Numbered from the stretch's first letter, positions 1 to 9,568 are shown. The stretch is 64,000 nucleotides of DNA from Maribacter sp. BPC-D8 (GCF_035207705.1 NZ_CP128187.1:682001-746000), one strand, 5' to 3'. Numbers and translations: made by a program. Notes: a model not told the origin generated them from the letters alone.

Positions 1-1287
1 TCTGTTAGAGTCATTCCTTTTTTTAGGTTTACTGGTATTTCTATTGTTCTTTCCTCGAAAATTGTTACCACCAGGTCTATTTTTATTTCCTGATTTTCCC
101 GGACCTCTAGGAGATCTTGCAGGCCTGTCGTCTTTTTCTTCTTCACCATCCTCATCTGTAAACTGATGTTCTGGCATACGTGGTATAGGTTGTTTAATTA
201 GCTTTTCTATATCACGTAAATAAGCTCTTTCTTCTTTATCGCAGAAGGATATGGCAGTACCACTAGCATTTGCACGACCTGTTCTACCTATTCGGTGAAC
301 ATAAGTTTCAGAAACATTAGGTAAGTCATAATTTACTACTAATGATAAATCATCAACATCAATACCTCTAGCAGCAATATCAGTGGCTACTAATACTTTA
401 AGTTTTCCGTCTTTAAAATCACCTAATGCTTTTTGCCTTGCTGTTTGCGATTTGTTACCATGTATTGCAGCAGCTCTTATGCCTGCTTGGTCTAATTTCT
501 TTACAATCTTATTGGCTCCGTGTTTAGTTCTAGAAAAAACAAGAACAGAATCATTTGGTTGTTTCTCAAGTAAATGAATAAGTAATTTTGGCTTATTCGC
601 TTTACTAACAAAATATACACCTTGCTCAACTTTCTCTGCGGTGGCTTGTTCAGGTTTAATGGTAACACGTTCAAAATCACCTAGCATTTTTCGAGATAGT
701 ACAACAATATCTTTTGGCATAGTTGCCGAAAAGAATAGCGACTGTCTTTTAGGAGGTAATTTTGCAATAATTTTTTTAATATCGTGTATGAAACCCATAT
801 CCAACATTTGGTCGGCTTCATCTAAAACCACATGTTCTAAATCTCTAAAAGAAATAAAACCTTGGTTCATTAAATCTAATAAACGACCGGGAGTAGCAAT
901 TAAAATATCAACTCCGCCTCTAAGGGCATTTACTTGTTTACCTTGCTTTACGCCGCCGAAAATAACAGTGTTACGTAAGCCAGTGAATTTACCGTAAGCC
1001 GTAAAACTTTCACCAATTTGTATGGCAAGCTCACGAGTAGGTGTAACTACTAAAGCTTTAACCTTACGTTTTGATTGGCTCAAGCTAATACCCTCATACA
1101 ATTGATGTAAAATAGGAATACCAAAAGCAGCTGTTTTACCAGTACCCGTTTGTGCAACACCTAATAGGTCTTTGCCTTTAAGTAGTATAGGAATAGATTG
1201 TTCTTGAATTGGAGTAGGGTGAGTATAACCTTCGGCTTCTAAGGCCTTTAGGATTGGTTCGGCTAGGCCGAGTTCTTTAAATGTCAT
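1..1287 (-). CDS. rhlE: DEAD-box ATP-dependent RNA helicase, RhlE type (C-terminus cut by window edge)
   Basis: The reverse strand opens with ATG at 1287 and stays open to base 1, giving 429 codons without a stop. The N-terminus has the Q-motif region (PTPIQEQ), Walker A AQTGTGKT near residues 45-52, PTREL, TPGR, the DEAD box in VLDEADQ near residue 156, and the SAT motif. The second RecA domain ends with HRIGRTGRA. After it comes a basic tail rich in R, G, N and K, typical of RhlE-like helicases that act on structured RNA and in ribosome assembly. The domain order is certain. The RhlE subfamily is inferred from the short core and basic tail. The last residues lie outside the window. Confidence 0.93.
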   Translation of the reverse strand, partial: MTFKELGLAEPILKALEAEGYTHPTPIQEQSIPILLKGKDLLGVAQTGTGKTAAFGIPILHQLYEGISLSQSKRKVKALVVTPTRELAIQIGESFTAYGKFTGLRNTVIFGGVKQGKQVNALRGGVDILIATPGRLLDLMNQGFISFRDLEHVVLDEADQMLDMGFIHDIKKIIAKLPPKRQSLFFSATMPKDIVVLSRKMLGDFERVTIKPEQATAEKVEQGVYFVSKANKPKLLIHLLEKQPNDSVLVFSRTKHGANKIVKKLDQAGIRAAAIHGNKSQTARQKALGDFKDGKLKVLVATDIAARGIDVDDLSLVVNYDLPNVSETYVHRIGRTGRANASGTAISFCDKEERAYLRDIEKLIKQPIPRMPEHQFTDEDGEEEKDDRPARSPRGPGKSGNKNRPGGNNFRGKNNRNTSKPKKRNDSNR

Positions 1288-1369
1288 AAAAATTTTAATA
1301 AGTTGCAAAGGTACGCTTTAATGTGGAAAAAGTAATATGGTGGTTGGTAGTTGGTTTTTAGTATTAAGT

Positions 1370-1680
1370 ATCAGGTGGGAAGTACAAAGTACAAAGTAAG
1401 AAGTAAGAAGTAATAAGTATTAAGTATTAAGTAGGAAGTTAGAATAAAGAAAATAGAGAATAGACTTATTTAGATTAATGCTGGTTGATTGGTGAATGCT
1501 TGTGTTGAGAAGTATGAAGTATGAAGTAATAAGTATTAAGTAAGAAGTTAGAATAGAGAAAATAGAGAATAGATTTATTATGGATGGATGCTTGTTGAGA
1601 GGTTGTGGTGAGAAGTAATAAGTATTAAGTACAAAGTATAAAGCGGGAGGTACGAAGTTGAAAGTAGAAAGTAGAAAAGA
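1370..1680. repeat. Degenerate AAGTANN heptad repeats with a duplicated block
   Basis: This intergenic stretch is built from runs of 7-base words of the form AAGTANN (AAGTACA, AAGTAAG, AAGTAAT, AAGTATT). A block ending in GTTAGAATA(A/G)AGAAAATAG occurs twice, at about 1411-1463 and 1521-1574, and a third, more degraded AAGTAATAAGTATT block starts near 1613. A similar scrap occurs after the LytTR gene near 54725-54775. I see no gene here. The period matches the perfect 7-bp satellite that follows, so both may come from slippage of heptamers. Confidence 0.6.
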
Positions 1681-1739
1681 GAGAATAGAGTAGAGAGGAA
1701 AGACTTTTGAAAATGAAAATTTAGCAAAGCTAAATTTTT

Positions 1740-1893
1740 CCAACAGCCAACAGCCAACAGCCAACAGCCAACAGCCAACAGCCAACAGCCAACAGCCAAC
1801 AGCCAACAGCCAACAGCCAACAGCCAACAGCCAACAGCCAACAGCCAACAGCCAACAGCCAACAGCCAACAGCCAACAGCCAACAACCAACAA
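1740..1893. repeat. 7-bp tandem repeat (CCAACAG)n, about 22 units
   Basis: Twenty consecutive perfect CCAACAG units run from 1740 to 1879, followed by two CCAACAA variants to 1893. Because 7 is not a multiple of 3, the array reads as the same seven-residue repeat in all three reverse frames and carries no stop there, which produces several overlapping spurious open frames. It begins 37 bases past the stop of the FAD oxidoreductase gene and lies 3' of the helicase-side intergenic heptads. Such heptanucleotide satellites are expected to vary in copy number between strains. Confidence 0.95.
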
Positions 1894-1929
1894 CCAAGTT
1901 GAGCTTGAACTTGATTCTTGCATTTGAAC

Positions 1930-3480
1930 TTACAACCCCGCCATAGCAGCTTCGGCACATCGTTCTCCGTCCATAGCGGCAGAAACGATACCACCAGCAT
2001 AACCACCACCTTCACCACATGGAAAAAGACCTTTAATTACTGGGTGTTCTAATTTTTCATTTCTTGGTATACTAACGGGAGAAGAGGTTCTAGATTCTAC
2101 ACCGACAATATTTGCTTCTGCAGTATAATACCCATGCATTTTATCACCGAAAGCTTTAAAACCTTGGCGCAGTCTACCACCAATAAGTTTTGGTAATAGA
2201 GAGTGTAGGGGAGCGGAGTTTAATCCCGGTTGATATGAAGTGGGGTTGAGGTCTACAGAAAGGTTCCCATCTACGAAATCAGTTAATCTTTGTGCAGGCG
2301 CAGTTTGTGAGCGTCCGCCAGAGGTAAATGCTAAGCGTTCCAATGCCTTTTGGTATTCTAATCCTTTAAGCGCTCCGAATTTCTCGTATTTAGGAATATC
2401 CTTATCCACATTTATTTCAACCACGATTCCTGAATTGGCATACAAGTTATTTCGTTTCGACGGAGACATTCCGTTTACGACAACCTCACCAGGTGCAGTT
2501 GCAGCGGGAACTATGAATCCGCCAGGGCACATACAAAAAGAATACACACCACGTTCTTTCACCTGTTCTACCAAACTATAAGAAGCCGCAGGTAACAATT
2601 CGCTACGATCACCAGAGCAATGGTATTGAATACTATCTATAATATGTTGCGGATGCTCTACACGAACACCCATGGCAAATGACTTTGCTTCAAGTGCTAT
2701 ATCTTTTTTATGTAGCAAATCGAAAATATCGCGAGCTGAATGTCCCGTTGCCAAGATTACGCGTTCTACAGCCATTTCATCTTTCTCATTTAAAACAATT
2801 GCTTTTAGCGTATTATCTTTAATAACGAAATCTGTCACTTTAGTATTAAAATGAATTTCACCACCATGATGCTGAATTACTTCACGAATATTCTGAACTA
2901 TTTTAGGGAGTTTGTTTGTCCCGATATGCGGATGGGCATCTACTAGAATTTGATCAGTAGCACCATGAAAAACTAAGCTTTCAAATATGCGACGCACATC
3001 ACCACGTTTAAGACTTCGTGTATATAATTTCCCATCAGAATACGTACCGGCACCGCCTTCTCCAAAGCAATAGTTACTTTCGGGGTTTACTTGATGGTCT
3101 TGGTTGATGGCTTTTAAATCTCGTCTACGATCCTTTACATTATTACCTCGTTCAAGAACAATAGGTTTGTAACCCATTTCTAAACAACGTAATGCAGCCC
3201 ACATACCAGCTGGTCCGAATCCTATAATGTGAATTGGTTTTGCATTCGATACATCTTTATACTTAAAGTTTAGCGCATCGCTTGGGGCAGGTTCATTAAT
3301 ATAAATTGCCAGTTTGTAATTAAAGAAAATTTTAGGCTTACGAGCATCTATAGACTTTCGAAGTACCTTAATTTTAAAGGTTCCATCTTCGAGTCCTAAG
3401 TACTTTGCCGCACGAATTTCTAATCCGTTAGGTGTGCCTTCTTCTTTTAATGTTAACCGCAACTGTACATTTCTGACCAT
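1930..3480 (-). CDS. FAD-dependent oxidoreductase of the uncharacterised COG2509-like family
   Basis: The protein has 516 residues. After an N-terminal domain of about 80 residues comes a dinucleotide-binding motif, GFGPAGMWAAL, followed by the acidic end of the second strand (VLERG). A glycine-rich stretch, CFGEGGAGTYSDGKL, is typical of this large flavoprotein family, and RVILATGHSARDIF is the ATG motif of FAD enzymes. The C-terminus has a second FAD contact, FPCGEGGGYAGGI. The family is widespread and its substrate is unknown, so only a flavin-dependent dehydrogenase can be claimed. ATG at 3480 is the only sensible start. The neighbours are unrelated. Confidence 0.85.
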   Translation of the reverse strand: MVRNVQLRLTLKEEGTPNGLEIRAAKYLGLEDGTFKIKVLRKSIDARKPKIFFNYKLAIYINEPAPSDALNFKYKDVSNAKPIHIIGFGPAGMWAALRCLEMGYKPIVLERGNNVKDRRRDLKAINQDHQVNPESNYCFGEGGAGTYSDGKLYTRSLKRGDVRRIFESLVFHGATDQILVDAHPHIGTNKLPKIVQNIREVIQHHGGEIHFNTKVTDFVIKDNTLKAIVLNEKDEMAVERVILATGHSARDIFDLLHKKDIALEAKSFAMGVRVEHPQHIIDSIQYHCSGDRSELLPAASYSLVEQVKERGVYSFCMCPGGFIVPAATAPGEVVVNGMSPSKRNNLYANSGIVVEINVDKDIPKYEKFGALKGLEYQKALERLAFTSGGRSQTAPAQRLTDFVDGNLSVDLNPTSYQPGLNSAPLHSLLPKLIGGRLRQGFKAFGDKMHGYYTAEANIVGVESRTSSPVSIPRNEKLEHPVIKGLFPCGEGGGYAGGIVSAAMDGERCAEAAMAGL

Positions 3481-3550
3481 GCTGCAAAATTAAAGTAAAA
3501 ATTATGATGAGCACGCTAGCCAATCAAAAATGCTGAGGAGAATTGTAGTT

Positions 3551-4162
3551 CTATTTTTCCACAATAGTTCTAAAAGTCAAATTAATCCTTGCATTCTTGC
3601 TTTTAGTTGTAGGCGGCAAGCGATGAAGCCAATTCGTTTGCGTTTCATCTTTCATAATTAATAAGCTGCCATGTTCTAAAACCAATTCTATTTTTTCTTT
3701 AGTTTCTTTGTGTTTAAAAGCAAATTTACGTTCATCGCCAAAACTAAGAGAGGCAATGGCTCCGTTCTTTTTTAAGTCCTTTTCTCCATCACTATGCCAA
3801 GCCATACCTTCGCTACCATCATGATATAAGTTTAGCAGACATGAGTTGAATGTTTCTCCCGTTTCTTGTTCTATTTTTTGTTTTAGTTCTAGCAATTCCG
3901 CCGTCCAAGGTAACGCCTGTTTTGTAGTTTTCGAGTAGGTGTATTGAAAAGGCTTTTCACCGTACCATGCTACTTTACGTTTGGTAATAATCTTCTTTCC
4001 AAAGATGATAGCTTCATCATTCTTCCAAACAATGTTATTGAGTAGTTTGTCTAGGTAATTTTCAGCTTCCTGTTGGGTAAGTATTTTTCCGTAATAATTG
4101 ACTGTTCCGCCATGCTGAAGCAAATTTTTACTGTGGTCAACCTTTATATCAAATAATTTCAT
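3551..4162 (-). CDS. AlkB-like 2-oxoglutarate/Fe(II)-dependent dioxygenase (alkylated DNA repair)
   Basis: The protein has 203 residues, the size of ALKBH2/3-like and bacterial AlkB-family enzymes. The iron ligands are visible: HSD in AWHSDGEKD (H123, D125) and a distal H180 in NWLHRLPP. The 2-oxoglutarate-binding arginine motif follows as ARINLTFR (R192, R198). NLYHDGSEGMAWHSD is the typical family segment. Members oxidatively remove methyl groups from damaged bases in DNA or RNA. Substrate preference cannot be read from the sequence. The gene stands alone between the FAD oxidoreductase and a hypothetical gene. Confidence 0.88.
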   Translation of the reverse strand: MKLFDIKVDHSKNLLQHGGTVNYYGKILTQQEAENYLDKLLNNIVWKNDEAIIFGKKIITKRKVAWYGEKPFQYTYSKTTKQALPWTAELLELKQKIEQETGETFNSCLLNLYHDGSEGMAWHSDGEKDLKKNGAIASLSFGDERKFAFKHKETKEKIELVLEHGSLLIMKDETQTNWLHRLPPTTKSKNARINLTFRTIVEK

Positions 4163-4297
4163 TTTCTAATTCAAACTGATGTAGTATTACAAGCTAATAA
4201 AATTTTAACACTTTAAAAAACAAAAGCGAATAGCCAACCTTTTTTTATAAGATTATCTACTCGCTTTTATAATTAATGAGAACTCTGTTGATATATA

Positions 4298-4777
4298 CTA
4301 ATTGCTTTTAAGCAAGTTCTTAATCACCAGGTTCCATTTTTCTATAGACTGAAACTCTCCGCTCAATTGATAGTTTACTTCGGCATTATAGAATTCAAAA
4401 ACGGTATCGGGTTCATTTGCTTTTGTCGAAAAAAGATTCAAAAGTAAACGCTCGGTTATTTTCTCTTTTCTAGCATAAGATTTGCCGATGTTGGCAATTT
4501 CAGACGCTTTGATAGTAGATAAATCGGCATATTGCTGATTTAAAACTTCTCCAGATTTTGAAACAAAGAATACGAACTTTTTCTGTGCATCAACACCTAT
4601 GGCGTAGTGACCAAAAATTTCATGTTCCGTAATTTGACAATTATGTTTGTTTGCGATGTCATTTAAAGATGACATCATTTCCTTTTCTTTCGTTTTTCTG
4701 CTTTTGCTTGTTACAACAAAAGGCATTGCACAAAGTGCAACAGATGCTAAACCAATAGCGGCTATTCCTAATTCCAT
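4298..4777 (-). CDS. Hypothetical protein with one N-terminal membrane segment
   Basis: The protein has 159 residues. It opens with a hydrophobic stretch (residues 4-24, GIAAIGLASVALCAMPFVV) and a lysine-rich stop-transfer segment (SKSRKTKEKE), so it should be anchored with its body in the cytoplasm. The remaining 130 residues look like a mixed alpha/beta domain. I do not recognise the family. A 108-base gap separates it from the next gene. It ends 135 bases upstream of the AlkB-like gene's start, but joint transcription is not evident. Confidence 0.6.
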   Translation of the reverse strand: MELGIAAIGLASVALCAMPFVVTSKSRKTKEKEMMSSLNDIANKHNCQITEHEIFGHYAIGVDAQKKFVFFVSKSGEVLNQQYADLSTIKASEIANIGKSYARKEKITERLLLNLFSTKANEPDTVFEFYNAEVNYQLSGEFQSIEKWNLVIKNLLKSN

Positions 4778-4885
4778 TTTATAATTTTTTAAATATGATA
4801 TATTGATTTCTGTATGATGTTTTAAATAACATCATATCAAATAGTTACATGTGGTTATCAAAACGATAACCTTTTAAAAAATGGA

Positions 4886-5260
4886 TTACCAGAAACTATG
4901 AAAAGGGAAGATGAGGTCAGACTTTCTATGTCTTATTAATAATGTATTCGCGTATAGTTGGTATTGCTTAAACCTTGCTACAAAACCTAATTCACTATTA
5001 TTTATATGTGAATTAAAACCTGTAAATGGCAGCTTGTAATTAGGTGATGATACTTCGGCAACATCAGAAACTGAAATTTCAGATTGCTGTGCATGCGGAG
5101 ATAACGTCTTTGAAGATTCTTTAAATAAAGATTGCTTATTATTACTTTGATTTATTACAACCTCGTTGGAGAACGGTAACGTATTGGCAGAACTATATAT
5201 ACCGAAACAATAAATCGTTAACAGCAGTAGAACTCTGAATATGTTATTCGTACTTTTCAT
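4886..5260 (-). CDS. Small exported hypothetical protein downstream of the K+/H+ antiporter
   Basis: The reading frame is open from a TTG at 5269, but the ATG at 5260 is the better start. It gives 124 residues opening directly with a signal-peptide-like sequence (MKSTNNIFRVLLLLTIYCFG), and it lies only 2 bases from the TAA stop of the antiporter gene, so the two are likely co-transcribed. The mature part is polar and low in recognisable motifs. No known family is apparent. Export to the periplasm is inferred from the N-terminus only. Confidence 0.55.
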   Translation of the reverse strand: MKSTNNIFRVLLLLTIYCFGIYSSANTLPFSNEVVINQSNNKQSLFKESSKTLSPHAQQSEISVSDVAEVSSPNYKLPFTGFNSHINNSELGFVARFKQYQLYANTLLIRHRKSDLIFPFHSFW

Positions 5261-5261
5261 A

Positions 5262-6734
5262 TTATGCAATAACCGCTTGGTTGAGAATTACATTAACTTC
5301 TTTCAAACTTTCTTCATTATCTAGTAGTAGAACTAGAACATCATCAGCTTCAATAATTGTTGATCCACCTGGTCGAACAAAGGTTCCATCTCTTTTGATC
5401 ATAACAATGAATGCAGCCCTTGGAAAGTGCAAATCTATTATACGTTTATCTACTGCGAAACTATTTGGCAAAATTATAACTTCTTCCATTGCAGATTTCG
5501 GTAGATTAAGAATATATCTATCATTTTCTGCAATAGGTTTCACTTCATCAGGCAAAGCAACATTCAGCCATTTTGCAAAAATAGACAGCGTAGTCCCTTG
5601 AATTAGTACTGACGATACCGATATAAAAAATACAATACTAAAAATGATATTCGCCTTGTCAATACCTGCAAGTAGGGGATAGGTGGCAAATACAATAGGT
5701 ACTGCGCCACGCAAGCCCACCCAAGAGATATAGAATCTTCTGCCCATTTTCATTTTAAAGAACATTAAGCTGAGAAAAACACTTACTGGTCTTGCAACAA
5801 GAATTAAGAATACTGAAATCAGTAATCCGATACCTAAATATGGCACGATTTGAGATGGGAAAACCAGTAATCCCAACGTAAGGAACAATACAATTTGCAT
5901 TAGCCAAGCCATACCGTCGAACATCTTTAAAATGGTCGATTTATGAATTAAATCTTGATTACCTAAATACACGGCACATATATAAATGGCTAAGAAACCA
6001 TTACCACCTAAAGCATCGGTTGCTGAAAATGTAATGAACATTAATGCAATTACTAATACAGGATATAAACCTTCAAAACCTAGTTTGATTTTGTTAATGA
6101 TTATCTCGCTCAATTTTCCAAAAGCGAATCCGCCGATACCACCTAAAATCATTTGTTTTAAAAACAGCGGGATAATAGATAGTACGCTTAGATCTTGATT
6201 TATTACAAGCGTTAAAAATGCAAGCGTTAGCACATAAGCCATCGGGTCGTTACTACCACTTTCAAGCTCTAAAGTAGGTCTAAGATTACTTTTTAGCGCC
6301 AAATTTTTAGAGCGTAAAATAGAGAATACAGCAGCAGCATCTGTTGAAGAAACAATGGAGCCCAGCAACATACTTTCATAAATGGTAAAATCGGTTACAT
6401 AGTAAACAAATGTTCCCAGAGTTAACGCTGTAAGCAATACACCGAGAGTAGAAAGCATAATGCCTTCTTTCAAAATCGGTTTTACGGCTTTCCAGTTGGT
6501 ATCTAATCCACCAGAAAAGAGAATAAAGTTTAAAGAAACGATGCCGATAAATTGAGCAAGTTTAGGGTCATCGAATTTGATACCTCCGATACCATCAGAA
6601 CCTGCCAGCATGCCTATAGCCAAGAAAAGAATTAAAGTGGGTACACCAAATTTATACGATGTCTTACCAACTATAATACTGATAAACAGTAGAATAGAAC
6701 CTACAAGAAGTATGTTTTCGATGGTAAGATTCAT
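5262..6734 (-). CDS. K+/H+ antiporter of the CPA1 family with C-terminal TrkA-C domain (NhaP2/CvrA-like)
   Basis: The protein has 490 residues. About 12 hydrophobic segments span residues 1-390, with CPA motifs such as LESGSNDPMAYVLTL in the middle helices, where the GSNDP acidic site carries cation/proton exchange, and GLRGAVPIVFATYPLL near residue 345. The last 90 residues form a soluble TrkA-C (RCK-C) domain, including FAVDKRIIDLHFPRAAFIV and DVLVLLLDNEE. This layout is that of NhaP2/CvrA, inner-membrane antiporters that expel K+ or Na+ in exchange for protons. The ion specificity is inferred from the family. Confidence 0.88.
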   Translation of the reverse strand: MNLTIENILLVGSILLFISIIVGKTSYKFGVPTLILFLAIGMLAGSDGIGGIKFDDPKLAQFIGIVSLNFILFSGGLDTNWKAVKPILKEGIMLSTLGVLLTALTLGTFVYYVTDFTIYESMLLGSIVSSTDAAAVFSILRSKNLALKSNLRPTLELESGSNDPMAYVLTLAFLTLVINQDLSVLSIIPLFLKQMILGGIGGFAFGKLSEIIINKIKLGFEGLYPVLVIALMFITFSATDALGGNGFLAIYICAVYLGNQDLIHKSTILKMFDGMAWLMQIVLFLTLGLLVFPSQIVPYLGIGLLISVFLILVARPVSVFLSLMFFKMKMGRRFYISWVGLRGAVPIVFATYPLLAGIDKANIIFSIVFFISVSSVLIQGTTLSIFAKWLNVALPDEVKPIAENDRYILNLPKSAMEEVIILPNSFAVDKRIIDLHFPRAAFIVMIKRDGTFVRPGGSTIIEADDVLVLLLDNEESLKEVNVILNQAVIA

Positions 6735-6857
6735 TGGTGGTTATTAATCTTGAATTTAACAAGGTAAAGTTAAATCATTTATCAAAAAATCAACACAAAT
6801 GTTAAGGTTTGGCACAATGTTAACATGTTGTACTAATACCCAAGTTTCATTGGAAAT

Positions 6858-7301
6858 TTAATTAGTCTTTTTTACTAAAGCTGCTATGATATTTATGGGA
6901 TATAATAATTGGATAGCTATTACCACAAGTACCGATAATGTAGTTATTACTTGCGCATCAAAATAATATTCTAGATTTAGAGAAGGATCATTTTGATTCA
7001 GTTCAGGTGACAAAAGCGGAATTAATAGAATAGTTAGAAACCCAATGATTGTTACTGTTGCGTGTAGTATGGTTAGCCAATTGATTAGTTTCTTTCTCAA
7101 GATGAATACTACCCAGTAGCCTAATCCTATAATTCCACAAATAATTGAAAGTAATACACCTAAATTAAGCATTGTGATTACAAAATAGGTGTCATAAATA
7201 TTGATGGCGATAGTTTCATTTGAATCTATAGAGCCAATTAAAAGTAAAACGGGAATAAGAATCCAGAATACGAAATGAGGTTTTTGAGTAAGTTTCTTCA
7301 T
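6858..7301 (-). CDS. Four-helix membrane protein, possibly related to a heme-copper oxidase subunit I fragment
   Basis: The protein has 147 residues and four hydrophobic segments (about 12-28, 42-66, 76-98 and 119-142). The piece NIYDTYFVITMLNLGVLL resembles the DTYFVIAHFHYV helix of cytochrome oxidase subunit I, but the metal-binding histidines of that helix are absent. It would therefore be a non-catalytic relative if related at all. No function can be given. It lies alone between the antiporter and the divergent ArsR gene. Confidence 0.5.
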   Translation of the reverse strand: MKKLTQKPHFVFWILIPVLLLIGSIDSNETIAINIYDTYFVITMLNLGVLLSIICGIIGLGYWVVFILRKKLINWLTILHATVTIIGFLTILLIPLLSPELNQNDPSLNLEYYFDAQVITTLSVLVVIAIQLLYPINIIAALVKKTN

Positions 7302-7358
7302 TTATCAAATGTGGTATTAATCTTAAGGTCAAGTTAATGATTATTAAGGTCTTCCCAA

Positions 7359-7400
7359 TTTGTATTTTAAATTAAAATTTATAAATACATTTGCATGTAT
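7359..7400 (+). promoter_or_regulatory. Bacteroidota-type promoter with overlapping inverted repeat, upstream of arsR-like gene
   Basis: TTTG at 7359-7362 and TACATTTG at 7386-7393 match the TTTG / TAnnTTTG boxes of Bacteroidota promoters, with a slightly long 23-base spacer. The -7 box lies inside an inverted repeat, ATACAT-TTGC-ATGTAT (7385-7400), a plausible operator for the dimeric ArsR-type repressor encoded just downstream. The position makes an upstream ATG at 7395 an unlikely start. Confidence 0.5.
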
Positions 7401-7418
7401 CAATATATTAAACACATC

Positions 7419-7688
7419 ATGGAGCTAAAACAAGTTGAGAAAATATCAAAAGCGTTAAGTGATGTAAATCGTTTGAAATTATTGCAGTACATGCAAAAGA
7501 ACCAGGGTAAGGTAGAATGTACCAGAGCGTGTGATTTATTAGATTTAGCACAACCTTCTATTAGTCATCATATTAAGAAATTAGTAGAAGCAGGATTGAT
7601 AAATCAACATAAAATAGGTCGTAATTATAACTACTCACTGAATCATGAAGTGTGGGATAATTATATGATGCGCTTGCAAAATTTGTAA
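7419..7688 (+). CDS. ArsR/SmtB-family winged-helix transcriptional regulator
   Basis: The protein has 89 residues counted from ATG 7419. An ATG at 7395 is in frame but overlaps the likely promoter. The winged helix-turn-helix is clear: KALSDVNRLKLLQYM, then the recognition helix QPSISHHIKKLVEAGL and the wing QHKIGRNYNYSLN. Two cysteines (ECTRACDLL) sit where some ArsR proteins bind metal in helix 3, so metal or thiol sensing is possible but not shown. It probably represses itself through the inverted repeat at 7385-7400, and perhaps the monooxygenase gene that follows 53 bases later on the same strand. Confidence 0.85.
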   Translation: MELKQVEKISKALSDVNRLKLLQYMQKNQGKVECTRACDLLDLAQPSISHHIKKLVEAGLINQHKIGRNYNYSLNHEVWDNYMMRLQNL

Positions 7689-7741
7689 TTTTTTCAAACA
7701 GATATATAGATACTTTTAAATATATAAATGAATTTAATAGT

Positions 7742-8758
7742 ATGAAAAAAATAAAATATTCCATATTAGATTTAGCCATAGTATCGCAGGGTACTACATT
7801 GAAAGATACCTTTGATCATTCGGTAGCTCTGGCACAAGCTGCGGAAGAAGCGGGCTACACACGTTTTTGGTTGGCAGAACATCATAATTCAGTAGCTATA
7901 GGTAGTAGTGCAACATCTATTTTAATAGGCAAAATTGCTGAAGAAACTAAAACCATACGTGTTGGGTCTGGTGGTATTATGTTGCCTAACCATTCCCCAT
8001 TAATTATTGCAGAGCAGTTTGGTACGTTAGGGATTCTATATCCTAACCGAATAGACTTGGGCTTAGGTCGCGCACCTGGTACCGATCAGTTGACGGCACA
8101 GGCTATACGTTCAGATTTTTACCAAGCAGCACAGTCATTTCCTCTAGAGGTTGAAAAAATACAACGTTATTTTTCTCCTGAAAATGCCGATGCAAAAGTA
8201 CGTGCTACTTTGGCAGAAGGGGTAGAGGTTCCTATATACATTTTAGGTTCAAGTACTGATAGTGCACATTTAGCTGCTAAAAAAGGTTTGCCATATGCAT
8301 TTGCGAGCCACTTTGCTACAACTCATTTAATGAATGCTTTAGAAATTTATCATAATGAATTTCAGCCATCAAAGGAGTTAGAAAAACCTTATACGGCTGC
8401 GGGAGTGAACATCATTATTGCAGAAACCGATGAAGAAGCAGAACGCATTTCTACATCGTTATATAAAATGATTATTGCGCTGTTGACGGGTAATAGAACA
8501 TTTATGCAACCAGCAGTAGAGATGACAAATGATTTACGAGAATTAAGTCAGAACCCTGCTGTGCAGCAAATGTTGAAATATTCATTTATTGGAAGCAAAG
8601 AGACCGTTAAAAAACAAGTACAGCAATTTATATCAGATACTCAAGTAGATGAATTGATTGCAGTGACTAACATTTATGACGGACAAGACCGTATAAAATC
8701 TTATCAAATGTTTGCTGAGATAATGAAAGAATTGAACGTTGAGGCACCTTTGATTTAA
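7742..8758 (+). CDS. LLM-class flavin-dependent oxidoreductase (bacterial luciferase-like monooxygenase)
   Basis: The protein has 338 residues, the usual length for the YhbW-type single-component branch of the luciferase-like family. Family signatures include RFWLAEHHNS, GSGGIMLPNHSPLIIAEQFGTL, RIDLGLGRAPGTD and the late segment FIGSKETVKKQVQQFI. These enzymes form a TIM barrel and use reduced FMN to oxidise small organic substrates. The substrate is unknown. It follows the ArsR-type gene on the same strand and probably shares its transcript, so the regulator may control it. The gene ends 2 bases from the stop of the convergent glycosyltransferase. Confidence 0.88.
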   Translation: MKKIKYSILDLAIVSQGTTLKDTFDHSVALAQAAEEAGYTRFWLAEHHNSVAIGSSATSILIGKIAEETKTIRVGSGGIMLPNHSPLIIAEQFGTLGILYPNRIDLGLGRAPGTDQLTAQAIRSDFYQAAQSFPLEVEKIQRYFSPENADAKVRATLAEGVEVPIYILGSSTDSAHLAAKKGLPYAFASHFATTHLMNALEIYHNEFQPSKELEKPYTAAGVNIIIAETDEEAERISTSLYKMIIALLTGNRTFMQPAVEMTNDLRELSQNPAVQQMLKYSFIGSKETVKKQVQQFISDTQVDELIAVTNIYDGQDRIKSYQMFAEIMKELNVEAPLI

Positions 8759-8760
8759 GC

Positions 8761-9522
8761 TTATATGTTCTGTTGATAGGTGTTTTTAATTATGTTTAAA
8801 ATATGGTAGTATGCTGAATATTGAGCTTTAATTTTAGATTTTGGTCTTCTTTCTTTAGTGTAAGTTCCATTATTTACTTTTGATTTTATCACTTTATAAT
8901 TCAACTTTATGGCTACAAGTGGGAGCAGAAAATCTAGCCCCCACTTTAGATTATATTCCTTTACAACTTGTTGTTGTAAAACTGTTTTTAAAACATTCTT
9001 TCCATATAATAAAACCCCAGACGAAACAGGGTTGTAGTTCTTTATATTAAGGTTTTCATTTAAATAACGTTCCATTTTCACTCGTTCTTGAATTTCTAGG
9101 GTAGATTGAGTAATTACATTTTCAATCTGTCTTTCACCAACTAAAATTTCATCAAAATTTGGTTGGCTCTCTTTGATATAATTAATAAACGTATCAAGAA
9201 ATATGGCATGAGGAAAATCACTATCCATATCACATTTTAAAATGAAATCTGCTTTTGATTTTAATGCTTCTTCAAACAGTTTTTTTGTGCTTTTTACAAT
9301 TCCTTTATTAATACTATTACTTATAATTTGAAGATCATTAAAAGTATCATCCTTAAATTTATTTAATAATAACAAAGATTCATCTGTACTAAAATCATCT
9401 AAAACAATTAACTGAAAAGAATAATCTTTGTAATTAGAAATTTGTAATAGAATTGTTTTTAGCGTAGCAATTATATTTTTTTCCTCGTTAAAAGAGGGAA
9501 TTACAATTACTATTTTAATCAT
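8761..9522 (-). CDS. Family 2 glycosyltransferase
   Basis: The protein has 253 residues. The GT-A fold is seen at the N-terminus: IKIVIVIPSFNEEKNIIATL, then the nucleotide-binding LDDFSTDESL, and the DxD-type metal site in LKCDMDSDFPH near residue 117. There is no membrane segment, so it is cytosolic or membrane-associated. The C-terminal part is lysine-rich and less conserved. GT2 enzymes transfer sugars from nucleotide donors to lipids, polysaccharides or proteins. No other glycan gene is adjacent, so donor and acceptor cannot be guessed. Confidence 0.8.
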   Translation of the reverse strand: MIKIVIVIPSFNEEKNIIATLKTILLQISNYKDYSFQLIVLDDFSTDESLLLLNKFKDDTFNDLQIISNSINKGIVKSTKKLFEEALKSKADFILKCDMDSDFPHAIFLDTFINYIKESQPNFDEILVGERQIENVITQSTLEIQERVKMERYLNENLNIKNYNPVSSGVLLYGKNVLKTVLQQQVVKEYNLKWGLDFLLPLVAIKLNYKVIKSKVNNGTYTKERRPKSKIKAQYSAYYHILNIIKNTYQQNI

Positions 9523-9568
9523 TATTTTGTATTAAGTAAATCATACTTGTATAGTATTTTCTTTAGTC

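Noticed and set aside
1740..1893. CRISPR array
   Set aside because: The unit is 7 bases with no spacers, and no cas gene is present.
1420..2018. Overlapping reverse-strand open frames of 76-167 codons across the CCAACAG satellite
   Set aside because: They exist only because a 7-bp repeat has no stop in any reverse frame; their ends run into intergenic heptads or into the FAD oxidoreductase gene in another frame.
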